64,000 bases of DNA from Larkinella knui (GCF_003858645.1 NZ_RQJP01000002.1:248001-312000), one strand, 5' to 3'. Positions 41,999-51,084 are shown, numbered from the stretch's first letter. Translations and numbers: made by a program. The notes: generated by a model not told the origin, from the sequence alone.

Positions 41999-42024
41999 AA
42001 AACGCCAGTTCAAGCTGGCGTTTT
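41999..42024 (+). terminator. Intrinsic terminator after the sugar transporter
   Basis: AAAACGCCAG and CTGGCGTTTT pair around a 6-base loop, followed by GCTTTG. It can act in both directions. Confidence 0.8.
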
Positions 42025-42093
42025 GCTTTGCATTTTGTTTGCAACTGGCCAGTTATTTGCTTGTAAGACAAATCAAAAAACTTCAGGATCGAT

Positions 42094-42597
42094 ATGACAC
42101 GGTTTTACCATTTAGCCCTCCTTTTGCTGCTTCTCACCAGCCCGGTAGTCGCCCAGCGGATTACAATGCGCGAGCTCATCGATATGACCCGCCTGAAAAC
42201 CGCCCAGGTCGATTCCTGTCTTTTTCAAAAAGGATTTGTTTTCAAAAACCGATCCGAAAGTGTGGCTAATCCGGCATCTATCTACGAATTCCAGCCGTTT
42301 CCGTTCCTTGGTGACCTGACCCACACCACGACGCTAATTCAATACATTGGTAACGATCAGTTGGGATTATTGAATTTTCAGCAACCTTCAAAAACCAGGC
42401 AGTCGGCTTTACGAAATGAACTGATTGCGATGGGTTTTAAACCCGCAGAAACCGTTGCCGGCTCCGAATTCACCGAACGGCAGATCTACTACAAAGCGAA
42501 AATCGTTGTCAGCTTCAAGCCCGCCGATTCGGGCAACGGAATTGCCGGGCACTATACCGGTTACAGCATTTCGATTCATCATCAACGGCAAATGTAA
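42094..42597 (+). CDS. Secreted protein of unknown function
   Basis: A 167-residue protein with a strong signal peptide (LALLLLLLTSPVVAQ, cleavage near residue 21). The mature part has no motif I recognise; it contains a single cysteine (about 41), a central hydrophobic strand TTTLIQYIGNDQLGLLNF, and a C-terminal strand-rich region. Related short exported proteins are common in Spirosoma-like genomes as orphan genes. It stands alone between the transporter and the pirin gene. Confidence 0.6.
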   Translation: MTRFYHLALLLLLLTSPVVAQRITMRELIDMTRLKTAQVDSCLFQKGFVFKNRSESVANPASIYEFQPFPFLGDLTHTTTLIQYIGNDQLGLLNFQQPSKTRQSALRNELIAMGFKPAETVAGSEFTERQIYYKAKIVVSFKPADSGNGIAGHYTGYSISIHHQRQM

Positions 42598-42692
42598 GAG
42601 GGGCCGATTCGCGACCGGGCGTCCAAGATTACCAATGCTGACCCACGTTTTGTATTTTGCTTCTTCAACGACGATCCGCGGATTCTCTTCCC

Positions 42693-43589
42693 ATGTCAAC
42701 AATAGATATCATCATCGAAGAACGCCCGGCCGACATTGGCCATTTTCTGGTGGGGCGCTTACTCCCCTTTCGCGAAAAAAGAATGGTGGGGCCGTTTATT
42801 TTTATTGATCACATGGGCCCTGTCCGGATGAGCGACCATGAGAATATTGATATTGGGCCGCATCCGCACATCGGTCTTTCAACACTCACCTACCTTTTTG
42901 ACGGAGCGATTTTTCATAAAGATACACTCGGCACCGCGGTAGAAATTACCCCCGGCCAGGTCAACTGGATGACCGCCGGAAGCGGTATTGTTCACTCGGA
43001 GCGGACACCGGAACACCTGCGTCATTCGGACAAAACCCTGCACGGTTTGCAGATCTGGGTGGCCCTGCCGAAAGAACTGGAACAAATGCCGCCTTCCTTC
43101 TTCCACGCTTCAGCCGACGACATACCGACCTGGGAAACCCAGGGCGTTGCCTACAAATTGATTGCCGGTGCGGCTTTTGGCCGGAAATCGCCCGTACCGG
43201 TTTATAGCGATCTTTTCTTTCTGGAAATCAAAAGTTCCACCACCCAAACCATCTGCATTGGCGACGACTTATTCGGTGAAACGGGACTGTATATTCTGGA
43301 GGGAAGCCTTGAAAGTGAGGGCCATACGTATCCGCCCAAACGCATTCTGGTGACCAAAAATCCCCAGCTTTGCGAATTCGTGATTCATGCCAACAGCACC
43401 ATTTATGTGTTTGGCGGAGCGCCTTTTCCCGAAGGACGCCACATCTACTGGAATTTTGTAGCCACCAGTCTGGAACTCATCGAACAGGCCAAACAAAACT
43501 GGCAGGAGGAAAAATTTCCGAAACTAGCAGGCGAAACCGATCGCATACCGTTGCCACCCGCAACGCCCAATCTGAAGCAAAAACCGTAG
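42693..43589 (+). CDS. Pirin family protein
   Basis: A 298-residue bicupin of the pirin family. The N-terminal cupin carries the metal-binding set: GPHPHIGLSTLTYLFDGAIFHKDTLG (His and Glu ligands around residues 55-75) and the loop WMTAGSGIVHSERTP. A C-terminal cupin domain follows, from about residue 190. Some pirins act as quercetinases, others as redox-sensing regulators; the substrate is unknown. The ATG at 42693 gives the family start; a frame open 36 bases earlier has no support. Confidence 0.88.
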   Translation: MSTIDIIIEERPADIGHFLVGRLLPFREKRMVGPFIFIDHMGPVRMSDHENIDIGPHPHIGLSTLTYLFDGAIFHKDTLGTAVEITPGQVNWMTAGSGIVHSERTPEHLRHSDKTLHGLQIWVALPKELEQMPPSFFHASADDIPTWETQGVAYKLIAGAAFGRKSPVPVYSDLFFLEIKSSTTQTICIGDDLFGETGLYILEGSLESEGHTYPPKRILVTKNPQLCEFVIHANSTIYVFGGAPFPEGRHIYWNFVATSLELIEQAKQNWQEEKFPKLAGETDRIPLPPATPNLKQKP

Positions 43590-43669
43590 AGTCTGACCGG
43601 TTTTCCGCCAACAATAAACCCTGGCAGCGTGTTTAGGTGGGACAGGTAAACAACCAAAACGGAAAGAAA

Positions 43670-44023
43670 ATGACACCGGTAAACCAGGCAAAAGAAGTTG
43701 TTCTGTCTTGTGTAAAGGCGATCAATGAAGAGAATTTTGACCTTGCGAGAAGTTTGGTGAATGATTCGATGACGTTCGATGGTGTCCTGGGTTCCCGACG
43801 TGGGGCGGAAGCGTATTTCCAGGATATGAAAAAGATGCGGCTGAAATACACCATCAAAAAAGCTTTCGCGGAGGGCGATGATGTCTGCCTGCTGTATGAG
43901 TTGACCATGGCCGGGCAGACCGTGTTTTGCTGCGGATGGTATCATCTTGAGAACGGCAAAATCAGCTCGCTCAAAGTGATTTTTGACCCCAGGCCGGTGC
44001 TGGAAGCGTCCGCCAAAAGCTAA
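43670..44023 (+). CDS. NTF2-like/SnoaL-like protein
   Basis: A 117-residue cytoplasmic protein with the NTF2-like fold pattern: an N-terminal helix (VLSCVKAINEENFDLARSLVNDSMTFDG) followed by strands that include RGAEAYFQDMKKMRLKYTIKKAFAEGDDVCLLYEL. This superfamily includes polyketide cyclases, limonene epoxide hydrolases and ligand-binding proteins; the activity is unknown. I chose the ATG at 43670 because GGAAAG lies at 43661-43666; a GTG at 43637 would add eleven residues. Confidence 0.75.
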   Translation: MTPVNQAKEVVLSCVKAINEENFDLARSLVNDSMTFDGVLGSRRGAEAYFQDMKKMRLKYTIKKAFAEGDDVCLLYELTMAGQTVFCCGWYHLENGKISSLKVIFDPRPVLEASAKS

Positions 44024-44084
44024 AACCGGAACCGGGGTTGAACGAAACCATTTGCATTCGTTCAACCCCGGTTCCGGTCGTTTT
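44022..44084. terminator. Bidirectional terminator hairpin
   Basis: Twenty-two-base arms (44025-44046 and 44057-44078) of ACCGGAACCGGGGTTGAACG type enclose a 10-base loop; A-run and T-run flank it. It separates the NTF2-like gene (+) from the FMN oxidase gene (-). Confidence 0.9.
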
Positions 44085-44159
44085 ATTACAGCCGGAACCG
44101 GCTGGTCCCTTGATTAAACCGTTGGATAAATCAGTTTTGGCCAACCGATAAGTACCGTG

Positions 44160-45293
44160 TCAGCCCTGTTTGTTTTCACGAAATGAATCCCAGATCACCG
44201 AGCGGTCGATGCTGTCAATCGTCGCCCGACCCGTTAGAATCATGGCCAGTTCGAATTCATACGTCAGCAGTTGCAGCACCTTCGCCACCCCTTCGGCCCC
44301 TCCGCAGGCCAGTCCGAAGCAAATCGGTTTACCAACCAAAACCGCATTGGCACCCAGGGCGATGGCTTTTAATACGTCCGTTCCCCGCCTGATTCCGCCA
44401 TCCATCAAAACCGGAATGCGCCGGTTAACCCGCTCGGCAATACGCGGAAGGGCTTCAATCGTAGCGGGTACGGTATCCAAATTCCGGCCACTGTGATTCG
44501 AGACGATGATCCCCGATACACCCGCCTGAACGGCTTTCTCAGCATCGTCCGGATTTAAAATTCCTTTCAGCAAAACCGGCGTTTTCGCAAACGACTGAAT
44601 CCACGCGATATCGTTCCAGGTGAAGGGTTTTTTCTCGACAATTGGCCCGCCCATGTGCGGAATGGTGACGCCCGCCGGTAATCTGAAGTTGCCTCGCTGC
44701 TCCCGGTTCCGCACACCCGGAACGGGCGTGTCGACGGTGATGCAAAGGGCCTGACACCCTTGCGCTTCGGCTTCCTGGATTTGATTTCTGGTAAATTCCC
44801 GATCATCCCGGACATACACCTGAAACCAGAGTGGCTGCGTTGCCACCTGAGCGATTTCGGCCAAGGGTGTTGTCGTGAAGGAACTGACCACATACAAGGC
44901 CGAAGCCAATCCGGCACCACGGGCCGTCGCCAGCTCGCCTTCGGGGTGCATGAGCTTGTGGTAGGCGGTGGGCGCAATCAGAATCGGATGAGCCAGTTTC
45001 TGGCCAAAAAGGGAAATGCGGGTATCGAGCTGGCTGACATCCGTCAGAACCGTTGGATTGAGCTTGATCGCATCGAGTGCCTGCCGGTTCCAGCGGACGG
45101 TCAGTTCGTCGGCGGCCCCACTGGCAACGTATTCGTAGGCCATTTCCGTCATTTTTCCCTTGGCCATTTGCTCAAAATCAAACAGATTTATGAAGTCTGC
45201 TAAATCGACAGGTTCCTGCTTCAGCGAATCGGGCGGTACGCCTTCCATACGAGATTGATTTGGTTCCGACACTACCCAAATGCGGTTTTCCAT
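44160..45293 (-). CDS. FMN-dependent alpha-hydroxyacid dehydrogenase/oxidase
   Basis: A 377-residue TIM-barrel flavoenzyme of the L-lactate dehydrogenase/glycolate oxidase/lactate monooxygenase family. The catalytic histidine and arginine occur in SNHSGRNLDTVPATIEALPRIA, and the FMN phosphate loop is MDGGIRRGTDVLKAIALGA. The N-terminal 40 residues are an unusual soluble extension, so it is probably cytosolic. Oxidation of lactate, glycolate or a related 2-hydroxy acid is expected. No adjacent gene helps narrow the substrate. Confidence 0.9.
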   Translation of the reverse strand: MENRIWVVSEPNQSRMEGVPPDSLKQEPVDLADFINLFDFEQMAKGKMTEMAYEYVASGAADELTVRWNRQALDAIKLNPTVLTDVSQLDTRISLFGQKLAHPILIAPTAYHKLMHPEGELATARGAGLASALYVVSSFTTTPLAEIAQVATQPLWFQVYVRDDREFTRNQIQEAEAQGCQALCITVDTPVPGVRNREQRGNFRLPAGVTIPHMGGPIVEKKPFTWNDIAWIQSFAKTPVLLKGILNPDDAEKAVQAGVSGIIVSNHSGRNLDTVPATIEALPRIAERVNRRIPVLMDGGIRRGTDVLKAIALGANAVLVGKPICFGLACGGAEGVAKVLQLLTYEFELAMILTGRATIDSIDRSVIWDSFRENKQG

Positions 45294-45419
45294 CCGATTC
45301 TACCCGGTCAACGGCGTTATTTCCGGAATAAAATGACCAGTATGGCAACGTGTCGATTCGTTTCTAAAACCGCAAGTTGTAAGGGGGGTCTGCTTGTAAT
45401 CCTACCGGCGAACGGTAAT

Positions 45420-46685
45420 TTAGACAGACGCCGTTAAAAGTTCTTCTTTGATTCGGCGGGCAACGATTTTTTCTTCACCGGGTTGCAGCATCCAGGCCGT
45501 CACCCGGACCAGGTTCCCGCCTTTGAGGGTTTCGGCCACCGCCGGATCAATCGAATCGGAACCGGCCTGATAATGATACAGCGGCAAACCCGAAAACTGG
45601 GCTTCGATGGACGGATGGCCATCGCGCAAGCGGTCGCGCAGCTGGCGGCCGGTCAGTTTCACCACGGTATCGTCCCAGTTGATGGTCAATACCGGCGTTA
45701 CATTACCAAGTTCGGGAACGGTAATTTTGGTGGTAACGCCTTTCAGCCCCTCCACGGCATTCTGAATGTGGGCAATGCGGTTTTCCCAGGTTTTCCATTC
45801 CTTTTCGTGGTCGTTCGAAAGGTATTTTTCGAGGGCCACATACATGCCGAGAATTTCTTCCTTATTGACTTTATGACCGCGCGCGACGGTGAATCCCCGG
45901 GGTGGTGAGTTCAGCCGGGCCGCGGCAATGAGGTCTTTCCGGCCCATCAGAATACCGGCGCTCTGCGGACCGCGAATGGCTTTCCCGCCCGAAATAAAAA
46001 CCAGATCGAAACCCATCTCATTGAATTTCCAGAGGTTCGAAACCGGGGGCACGTCGGCGGCAATGTCGATGGAGGTGGGAATGTTGTGCTTTTTGCCCAA
46101 AGCCACCCACTCCTCGTGTTTGATCTGGCCCGCGTTCGACACAATGTTCAGAAAATGCAGCAGGGCGGTTTTTTCATTGATCGCTTTTTCAACATCCTCC
46201 ACCGTTTCTACCTCCACGATCGTGCAGCCTGTGTTCAGAAAAGCGTGGTTGTAGCGTTCATTGTGGCTTTTCTGGCAGATCACTTCCGACTTCATGCCGG
46301 TTCCTGCCAGGTGCGGCAGTTGCTCCACTTTCCGGACGTCCAGGCCCGTCAGGATGCCCGCCAGCCCCAGCGTCATGGCCGAGAAAGCGCCACAGGTTAC
46401 CATAGCCGCTTCGGAATGCACCAGCTGGGCGATCCGCTCCCCTACTTTATCCTGCACCTCGTCGATCATGCAAAAATGGTGGGATGTACTTTCCAGCACC
46501 TCCACCACTTCATCGCGCATGATACAGCCCGACATGTAGGTGAGTGTTCCGGCGGCATTGATGAAGGTGCGGATTCCCAGTTCTTTAAAAATATCCCGCT
46601 CCCGGATGGTCGACTGCGGCACCTGCGGTGTGGCTCCTGCCAGGGGCAAAACCGTTAACCCTTTTAACAATTCCCTGCGATTCAT
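45420..46685 (-). CDS. Tat-exported SelA-like PLP enzyme
   Basis: A 421-residue fold-type I PLP enzyme of the SelA/DgaE-like (selenocysteine synthase-related, aminotransferase V-fold) family. The start at 46685 gives a twin-arginine signal (MNRRELLKGLTVLPLAGA), whereas an upstream frame start loses it. The core begins LGIRTFINAAGTLTYMSG; the PLP aspartate is in SIDIAADVPP and the Schiff-base lysine is Lys235 in ISGGKAIRGPQSAG. Relatives act as ammonia lyases or racemase-like enzymes on sugar acids and amino acids. With the enzyme at 4430-5737, it is the second Tat-exported PLP protein here. Confidence 0.83.
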   Translation of the reverse strand: MNRRELLKGLTVLPLAGATPQVPQSTIRERDIFKELGIRTFINAAGTLTYMSGCIMRDEVVEVLESTSHHFCMIDEVQDKVGERIAQLVHSEAAMVTCGAFSAMTLGLAGILTGLDVRKVEQLPHLAGTGMKSEVICQKSHNERYNHAFLNTGCTIVEVETVEDVEKAINEKTALLHFLNIVSNAGQIKHEEWVALGKKHNIPTSIDIAADVPPVSNLWKFNEMGFDLVFISGGKAIRGPQSAGILMGRKDLIAAARLNSPPRGFTVARGHKVNKEEILGMYVALEKYLSNDHEKEWKTWENRIAHIQNAVEGLKGVTTKITVPELGNVTPVLTINWDDTVVKLTGRQLRDRLRDGHPSIEAQFSGLPLYHYQAGSDSIDPAVAETLKGGNLVRVTAWMLQPGEEKIVARRIKEELLTASV

Positions 46686-46806
46686 GACCTTAGTGGCTCG
46701 TAAAGTCTCTAAAATACGGGAGATATCGGGTAAACACACGCTATGGTGCCACTTTCAAGTCAAAATTCGGTAATGTGGCCTAAATCCCCGGTTTTACGCC
46801 CTTTCC

Positions 46807-47583
46807 TCAGGCCGATTTAGCATAAAACGCTTTTAAATTTTCACGGTACATCCGCGTCCATTTCAACTGCTGACCGGTTTTCAACCGAACCATGTATTCG
46901 CCGTTGAAATACGTTTCGACTTCGGCGATGTAGTTGATATTGACGATATACGAGCGGTTTATCCGCACAAAATCGGCCGGATCGAGCCGGGTTTCCAGGT
47001 TGGTCAGGCTGTCGTAAATCGTATGGCGTTCGTGGGCGGTATGCAGCGTAATATAGTTGCCATCGGCATCGAGGTAACTAATGTCATCGGTTTTGACCAG
47101 GTACATCCGCCCCGTTTCTTTCACCAGAATCCGGCGCAAAAAAGAACCGCTTGGCTGGGCAGCCTGTTCAACCAGCAACTGATTGACCAGGGCCTCGATT
47201 CGGGGCTGGGTCCGTTGCGCCAGCCGTTCCTGTACGCGGCCCAACGCCTGATGGAATCGCACTTCATTGAACGGTTTTAACAGATAATCGATGGCATTTA
47301 CCTCAAAAGCCCGGAGCGCATACTGGTCGTAAGCCGTCGTAAAGACGACAAATGGCTGGTGATGGGGCCAGATTTCTTTCAAAACTTCAAAACCGTCCAG
47401 TTCGGGCATCTGAATGTCGAGAAAAATCAGGTCGGGGCGGTGTTGCAAAATTTTAATGATGGCTTCCGTGCCGTTGCCGGCTTCCTCCACAATGGTGATG
47501 GCAGGATCGGTTTGCAAAAAGGTGCGAATGACCCCGCGGGCCAGTAGCTCATCGTCAATGATGAGCGAACGATACGTTGTCAT
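46807..47583 (-). CDS. LytTR family response regulator
   Basis: A 258-residue regulator with a receiver domain (residues 1-120; acidic residues IDDE at 10-13, phosphorylation site Asp in LIFLDIQMPELDG near 56) and a C-terminal LytTR DNA-binding domain (about 155-255, ending RENLKAFY). LytTR regulators usually sit beside a LytS/YehU-like histidine kinase; none is adjacent here. The targets are unknown. Confidence 0.9.
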   Translation of the reverse strand: MTTYRSLIIDDELLARGVIRTFLQTDPAITIVEEAGNGTEAIIKILQHRPDLIFLDIQMPELDGFEVLKEIWPHHQPFVVFTTAYDQYALRAFEVNAIDYLLKPFNEVRFHQALGRVQERLAQRTQPRIEALVNQLLVEQAAQPSGSFLRRILVKETGRMYLVKTDDISYLDADGNYITLHTAHERHTIYDSLTNLETRLDPADFVRINRSYIVNINYIAEVETYFNGEYMVRLKTGQQLKWTRMYRENLKAFYAKSA

Positions 47584-47979
47584 AAGTGGATTGGGTTACC
47601 TGTCCGGAAAATCACCGCAAACCGGGTCGAATCAATCGATACAAAGGATCTCGATTAAAAATACGCCTTCCGCAGCTCCGGCAACAGCATTTTCCGGTTC
47701 AACTGGCGAATTCGTTCGGTGAAGCGGTACGTAACCGGATCTGATCCACAAAGATTGGTGCGGAGGAGGGTGCAGACAGGCGGTTTTATGCAAACCCACT
47801 TAATCAGTATGTCAACCCCGTTAAAGCCGGTTTAAAATCAGAAAGTGGGTTTTGCCGCTTGATTTTTCGAACTGCCGACCGGGCTATTTAAACACCGCAG
47901 GTAACGCTTCGCATAATTGGCATTTCCATCCGCAGCCCGTTCATGTAGGTTTGCTTCCATTTAAAACCAAGTTGACCTT
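47584..47979. other. Intergenic region without a recognised gene
   Basis: This 396-base gap lies between the divergent LytTR and cupin genes. It holds an imperfect hairpin (AAACCCACTT near 47792-47801 pairing with AAGTGGGTTT at 47843-47852) and the cupin promoter box. A 58-codon open stretch on the minus strand (47840-47657) lacks a good start and resembles nothing I know. The absence of a partner kinase for the regulator is noted here. Confidence 0.5.
47946..47953 (+). promoter_or_regulatory. -7 box of the cupin gene
   Basis: TAGGTTTG is a full match to TAnnTTTG, 26 bases before the ATG. Confidence 0.5.
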
Positions 47980-48531
47980 ATGGCTTACGCAAACAAGACG
48001 ATTTCCAATGCCATTACCGGACAGTCCATCCGGTTTGTCCAGACGGCCAAAGACACAGATGGCAAGCTGCTCGAAATGGAAGCGACTTTCAGGGCGCACT
48101 CCACCGAACCTGCGCCCCATTTTCACCCGCATCAGGTTGAAGATTTTCTGATTGTGTCCGGCGAGCTGACGGTTCGTCTGGATGGTACGCAGCGAACCTT
48201 TCGAAAAGGTGACCGCTTGCACATCTCGAAAAACAGGGTTCATACCATGTGGAATCCGTCGAACCAGCCAACGGTTGTCAACTGGCAGGTCAGGCCGGCG
48301 ATGGATACCGAATATTTTCTGGAAACCACAACCGGACTGGCGAACGATGGCAAAACCAACGCCCTCGGAATGCCCTCCGTGTTGCAGATTGCCCTGCTGG
48401 TCAACCGGTTTTCAAAGGTGTTCCGGCTGACAAAGCCCGAACCCGCCGTCCAGAAAATTGTATTTACCCTACTGACTCCCGTGGCTTATCTGTTCGGTTG
48501 CCGTCCGACGTATCGGAAATACCTCGACTAA
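47980..48531 (+). CDS. Cupin-domain protein
   Basis: A 183-residue protein. Residues of about 15-110 form a cupin barrel: APHFHPHQVEDFLIVSGELTVRLDG has the usual histidine/glutamate metal ligands, and the second motif is HTMWNPSNQP. The C-terminal 70 residues include a hydrophobic helix near the end (VFTLLTPVAYLFG) that could anchor it to a membrane. The activity is unknown. It is convergent with the KAS II gene, with a 24-base gap. Confidence 0.8.
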   Translation: MAYANKTISNAITGQSIRFVQTAKDTDGKLLEMEATFRAHSTEPAPHFHPHQVEDFLIVSGELTVRLDGTQRTFRKGDRLHISKNRVHTMWNPSNQPTVVNWQVRPAMDTEYFLETTTGLANDGKTNALGMPSVLQIALLVNRFSKVFRLTKPEPAVQKIVFTLLTPVAYLFGCRPTYRKYLD

Positions 48532-48555
48532 GATTCCGGATGCCACAACCCGGTT

Positions 48556-49800
48556 TTACACTTTCTGAAAAACCACAATCCCATTGTGGCCCCCGAAACC
48601 GAAGGTATTGCTCATAGCGGACTGTACGGTTGCCGTCCGGGCTTCTTTCAAGACGATAGTCAAAGTCTCCGGAATTGCCGGGTCCCGGACCTCGGTATTG
48701 ATCGTGGGGGGAATGACATTGTCGCGCATCGCCAGCAAACAAATGAGGGCTTCGATAGCGCCGGCAGCGCCCATCAAATGGCCGGTTATCGATTTGGTGG
48801 CGCTAATGTGTAGACTGGTCTTTTTAGAACCGGTCAGTTTGGCAACGGCATGCATTTCCGACAGATCTCCCACCGGTGTCGAGGTTGCGTGGGCGTTCAG
48901 GTAATCCAGGTCTTCGATGTTGATTCGGGCTTCGTTCAGGGCGAGTTGCATGGCCCTGGTTGCGCCAATTCCGTCCGGGTGCGTGGCCGTGATGTGATAC
49001 GCATCCGCCGTCATGGCAGCGCCGGTCAGTTCGCCATAAATCGTTGCGCCCCGCCGAACCGCGTGTTCGTACTCTTCCAGAACGAGTGCCCCCGCCCCTT
49101 CGCCCATGACAAACCCGTCGCGATCGACATCGAATGGCCGCGCTGCCGTTCCCGGATCGGCATTCCGGGTCGACATGGCTTTCATAGCGCAATAACCGCC
49201 AAACGATGACGGCGTTATGGGCGCATCCGAACCTCCGCTGACGATGATTTTGGCTTTCCCCAGCCGGATGTAAGTAAAGGCATCCATGAGGGCCGAATTG
49301 GAACTGGCGCAGGCCGAAACCGCCGTGTAGTTGATTCCCATCAAACCGTGCCGAATCGAAATCAGGCCGGATGCCAGGTTAACCAGAACTTTTGGAACCA
49401 GAAAAGGGCTGAATCGGGGATGACCGTCGCCCAACACGTACTCTTTTGTCTGCTCTTCCAGGGTTTCCGTTCCACCCTGCCCCGAACCCCAGATGACGCC
49501 CACATCGAACGGGTCCATCTTGTCCAGATCGAAACCGGAATCTTGAATGGCCTGGTCGGCAGCGATCAGAGCAAACTGGGTAAACCGGTCCGTTCGCTTG
49601 ATGTCATTGCGGGTTAGATACGTTGCCGGGTCGAAATATGTAATTTCAGAAGCAAACTGGGTACGAAATAGAGAAGCATCGAAGCGGGTGATTCGGTCGA
49701 CGGCCGACTGGCCATTGACAACCTGCCGCCAGAATGTTGAAATATCATGACCAATGGGCGTGAATGCGCCGATTCCTGTAACAACAACCCGGTTTAACAT
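48556..49800 (-). CDS. Beta-ketoacyl-ACP synthase II (FabF-like)
   Basis: A 414-residue condensing enzyme that extends acyl-ACP with malonyl-ACP in fatty acid synthesis. The Cys-His-His triad is present: Cys164 in VSACASSN, His in NAHATSTPVGD and His in KSITGHLMGAAG. The start at 49800 gives the family N-terminus (MLNRVVVTGIGAFTPIGHD). No acyl carrier protein or other fab genes are adjacent, and it lies close to a desaturase, so it may be a dedicated second copy for unsaturated or special lipids rather than the housekeeping fabF. Confidence 0.9.
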   Translation of the reverse strand: MLNRVVVTGIGAFTPIGHDISTFWRQVVNGQSAVDRITRFDASLFRTQFASEITYFDPATYLTRNDIKRTDRFTQFALIAADQAIQDSGFDLDKMDPFDVGVIWGSGQGGTETLEEQTKEYVLGDGHPRFSPFLVPKVLVNLASGLISIRHGLMGINYTAVSACASSNSALMDAFTYIRLGKAKIIVSGGSDAPITPSSFGGYCAMKAMSTRNADPGTAARPFDVDRDGFVMGEGAGALVLEEYEHAVRRGATIYGELTGAAMTADAYHITATHPDGIGATRAMQLALNEARINIEDLDYLNAHATSTPVGDLSEMHAVAKLTGSKKTSLHISATKSITGHLMGAAGAIEALICLLAMRDNVIPPTINTEVRDPAIPETLTIVLKEARTATVQSAMSNTFGFGGHNGIVVFQKV

Positions 49801-49889
49801 AAGGGACCTAAAGGGAATGTTCCGAAAAATTTGTCCGCAAAGAAAGCGACTTCCTGGTTGCGAAAAAATGCCGGACTTCATTTAGGGCC

Positions 49890-49914
49890 GTACCCACGGA
49901 CTTTAGTCCGTGAG
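49890..49914. repeat. Single GTACCCACGGAC palindrome
   Basis: GTACCCACGGACTTTAGTCC... continues to 49914, one arm of the family seen at 12398-12477 and 41926-41995. Here it stands without an inverted partner, in the gap between the KAS II and desaturase genes. Confidence 0.8.
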
Positions 49915-49959
49915 CTGTCAGCCGGTTCAATAAGGTGTATTATTCTGAAAGCCAGAAGA

Positions 49960-51081
49960 TTAAACCGTCACCTCCACCGATTCGGGGACGGGCGATGGAA
50001 CCGCTTCCTTACCCAGTTCCTTCAAAAGCCGGTAATGCGAAACCAGAGCTGCGGAAAAAGTCGGGTTTTCAATATAGGGCAGTCCAAATTCGTGGGCGGT
50101 ATCCCGAACGATGTTGGCAATGACCGGATAGTGAATGTGGCAAACTTTGGGAAACAAATGGTGTTCGATCTGGCGGTTTAACCCCCCGCAAAGAAACGCA
50201 GCCAGGTCAGAGTCGGGTGCAAAATTGGCCGTAGTCCGCATCTGATGGACTGCCCAGGCCTCGTCGATACCGATACCCTCAAGCGGTACCGGAAACGAAG
50301 TGCCTTCAACCACGTGCGCCAACTGGAAGACGAGTCCCAACACCAGGCCTTCGACGATGTGCATCAACACAAACCCGAGGGCAAACTGCCACCACGTCAG
50401 ATCCAGGACCAGAAAGGGAATAATGATAAAGAAGATATAATAGGCCGCTTTGGTAACAAACAGCTTGATGTATTCACGACGGGGATGCCCGGAGTTGTCG
50501 TAACTGCCGATGGTTTTCTTGAAAAACTTCATGTAGTCTTTGCGAAATACCCACGAGATAGACGCCAGCGAATAGAGCGGAAACGCGTACCACTGCTGGT
50601 ACCGCTGCCACGGGCGAACCGGCTCATCGGTATCGACGCGGATCAACCCCGGCGCGATTTCAATGTCATCATCGTGACCGGGAATGTTGGTGTAGGTGTG
50701 GTGAACCACATTGTGGGTAATTTTCCAGACATAGGGACTGGCACCAATAAAATAAAAGCTGTATCCAATCCACTTGTTCACCCAGCTCCGGGAAGAAAAA
50801 GCACCGTGGAGGGCATCGTGGGAGACATTGAAGCCAATAAAAGCGGCAAACATGCCCATGGCAAGGGCCATTCCCAGCATCGCCCAGCTTCCAAACTGAT
50901 TCGACAGAATCAAACCGTACATGACAAAGTAGCCGGTTACAAAGAAAATAGCTTTGGTCCACATGGCGCCGTTGGCGTTGGGCGAAAGGTTATTGTCTTT
51001 AAAATACGCATTGACGCGTTGCCGGACGGTAGAGAAAAACTGTGAACGGTTGGTGGTATTGAATTTAAGCTGGGTTACCAT
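49960..51081 (-). CDS. Fatty acid desaturase (acyl-lipid/acyl-CoA type)
   Basis: A 373-residue integral membrane di-iron desaturase. The three histidine boxes are HDALH (88-92), HNVVHH (123-128) and QIEHH (304-308); Gln at the start of the third box is typical of front-end or linoleoyl-type desaturases. Four membrane helices flank them. There is no fused cytochrome b5 domain. It inserts double bonds into membrane lipid acyl chains. An HxlR regulator gene ends four bases upstream on the same strand. Confidence 0.92.
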   Translation of the reverse strand: MVTQLKFNTTNRSQFFSTVRQRVNAYFKDNNLSPNANGAMWTKAIFFVTGYFVMYGLILSNQFGSWAMLGMALAMGMFAAFIGFNVSHDALHGAFSSRSWVNKWIGYSFYFIGASPYVWKITHNVVHHTYTNIPGHDDDIEIAPGLIRVDTDEPVRPWQRYQQWYAFPLYSLASISWVFRKDYMKFFKKTIGSYDNSGHPRREYIKLFVTKAAYYIFFIIIPFLVLDLTWWQFALGFVLMHIVEGLVLGLVFQLAHVVEGTSFPVPLEGIGIDEAWAVHQMRTTANFAPDSDLAAFLCGGLNRQIEHHLFPKVCHIHYPVIANIVRDTAHEFGLPYIENPTFSAALVSHYRLLKELGKEAVPSPVPESVEVTV

Positions 51082-51084
51082 AAA

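Noticed and set aside
47657-47840. Remnant of a histidine kinase gene before the LytTR regulator
   Set aside because: The 58-codon minus-strand stretch lacks a good start and shows no kinase motif; chance is enough to explain it.
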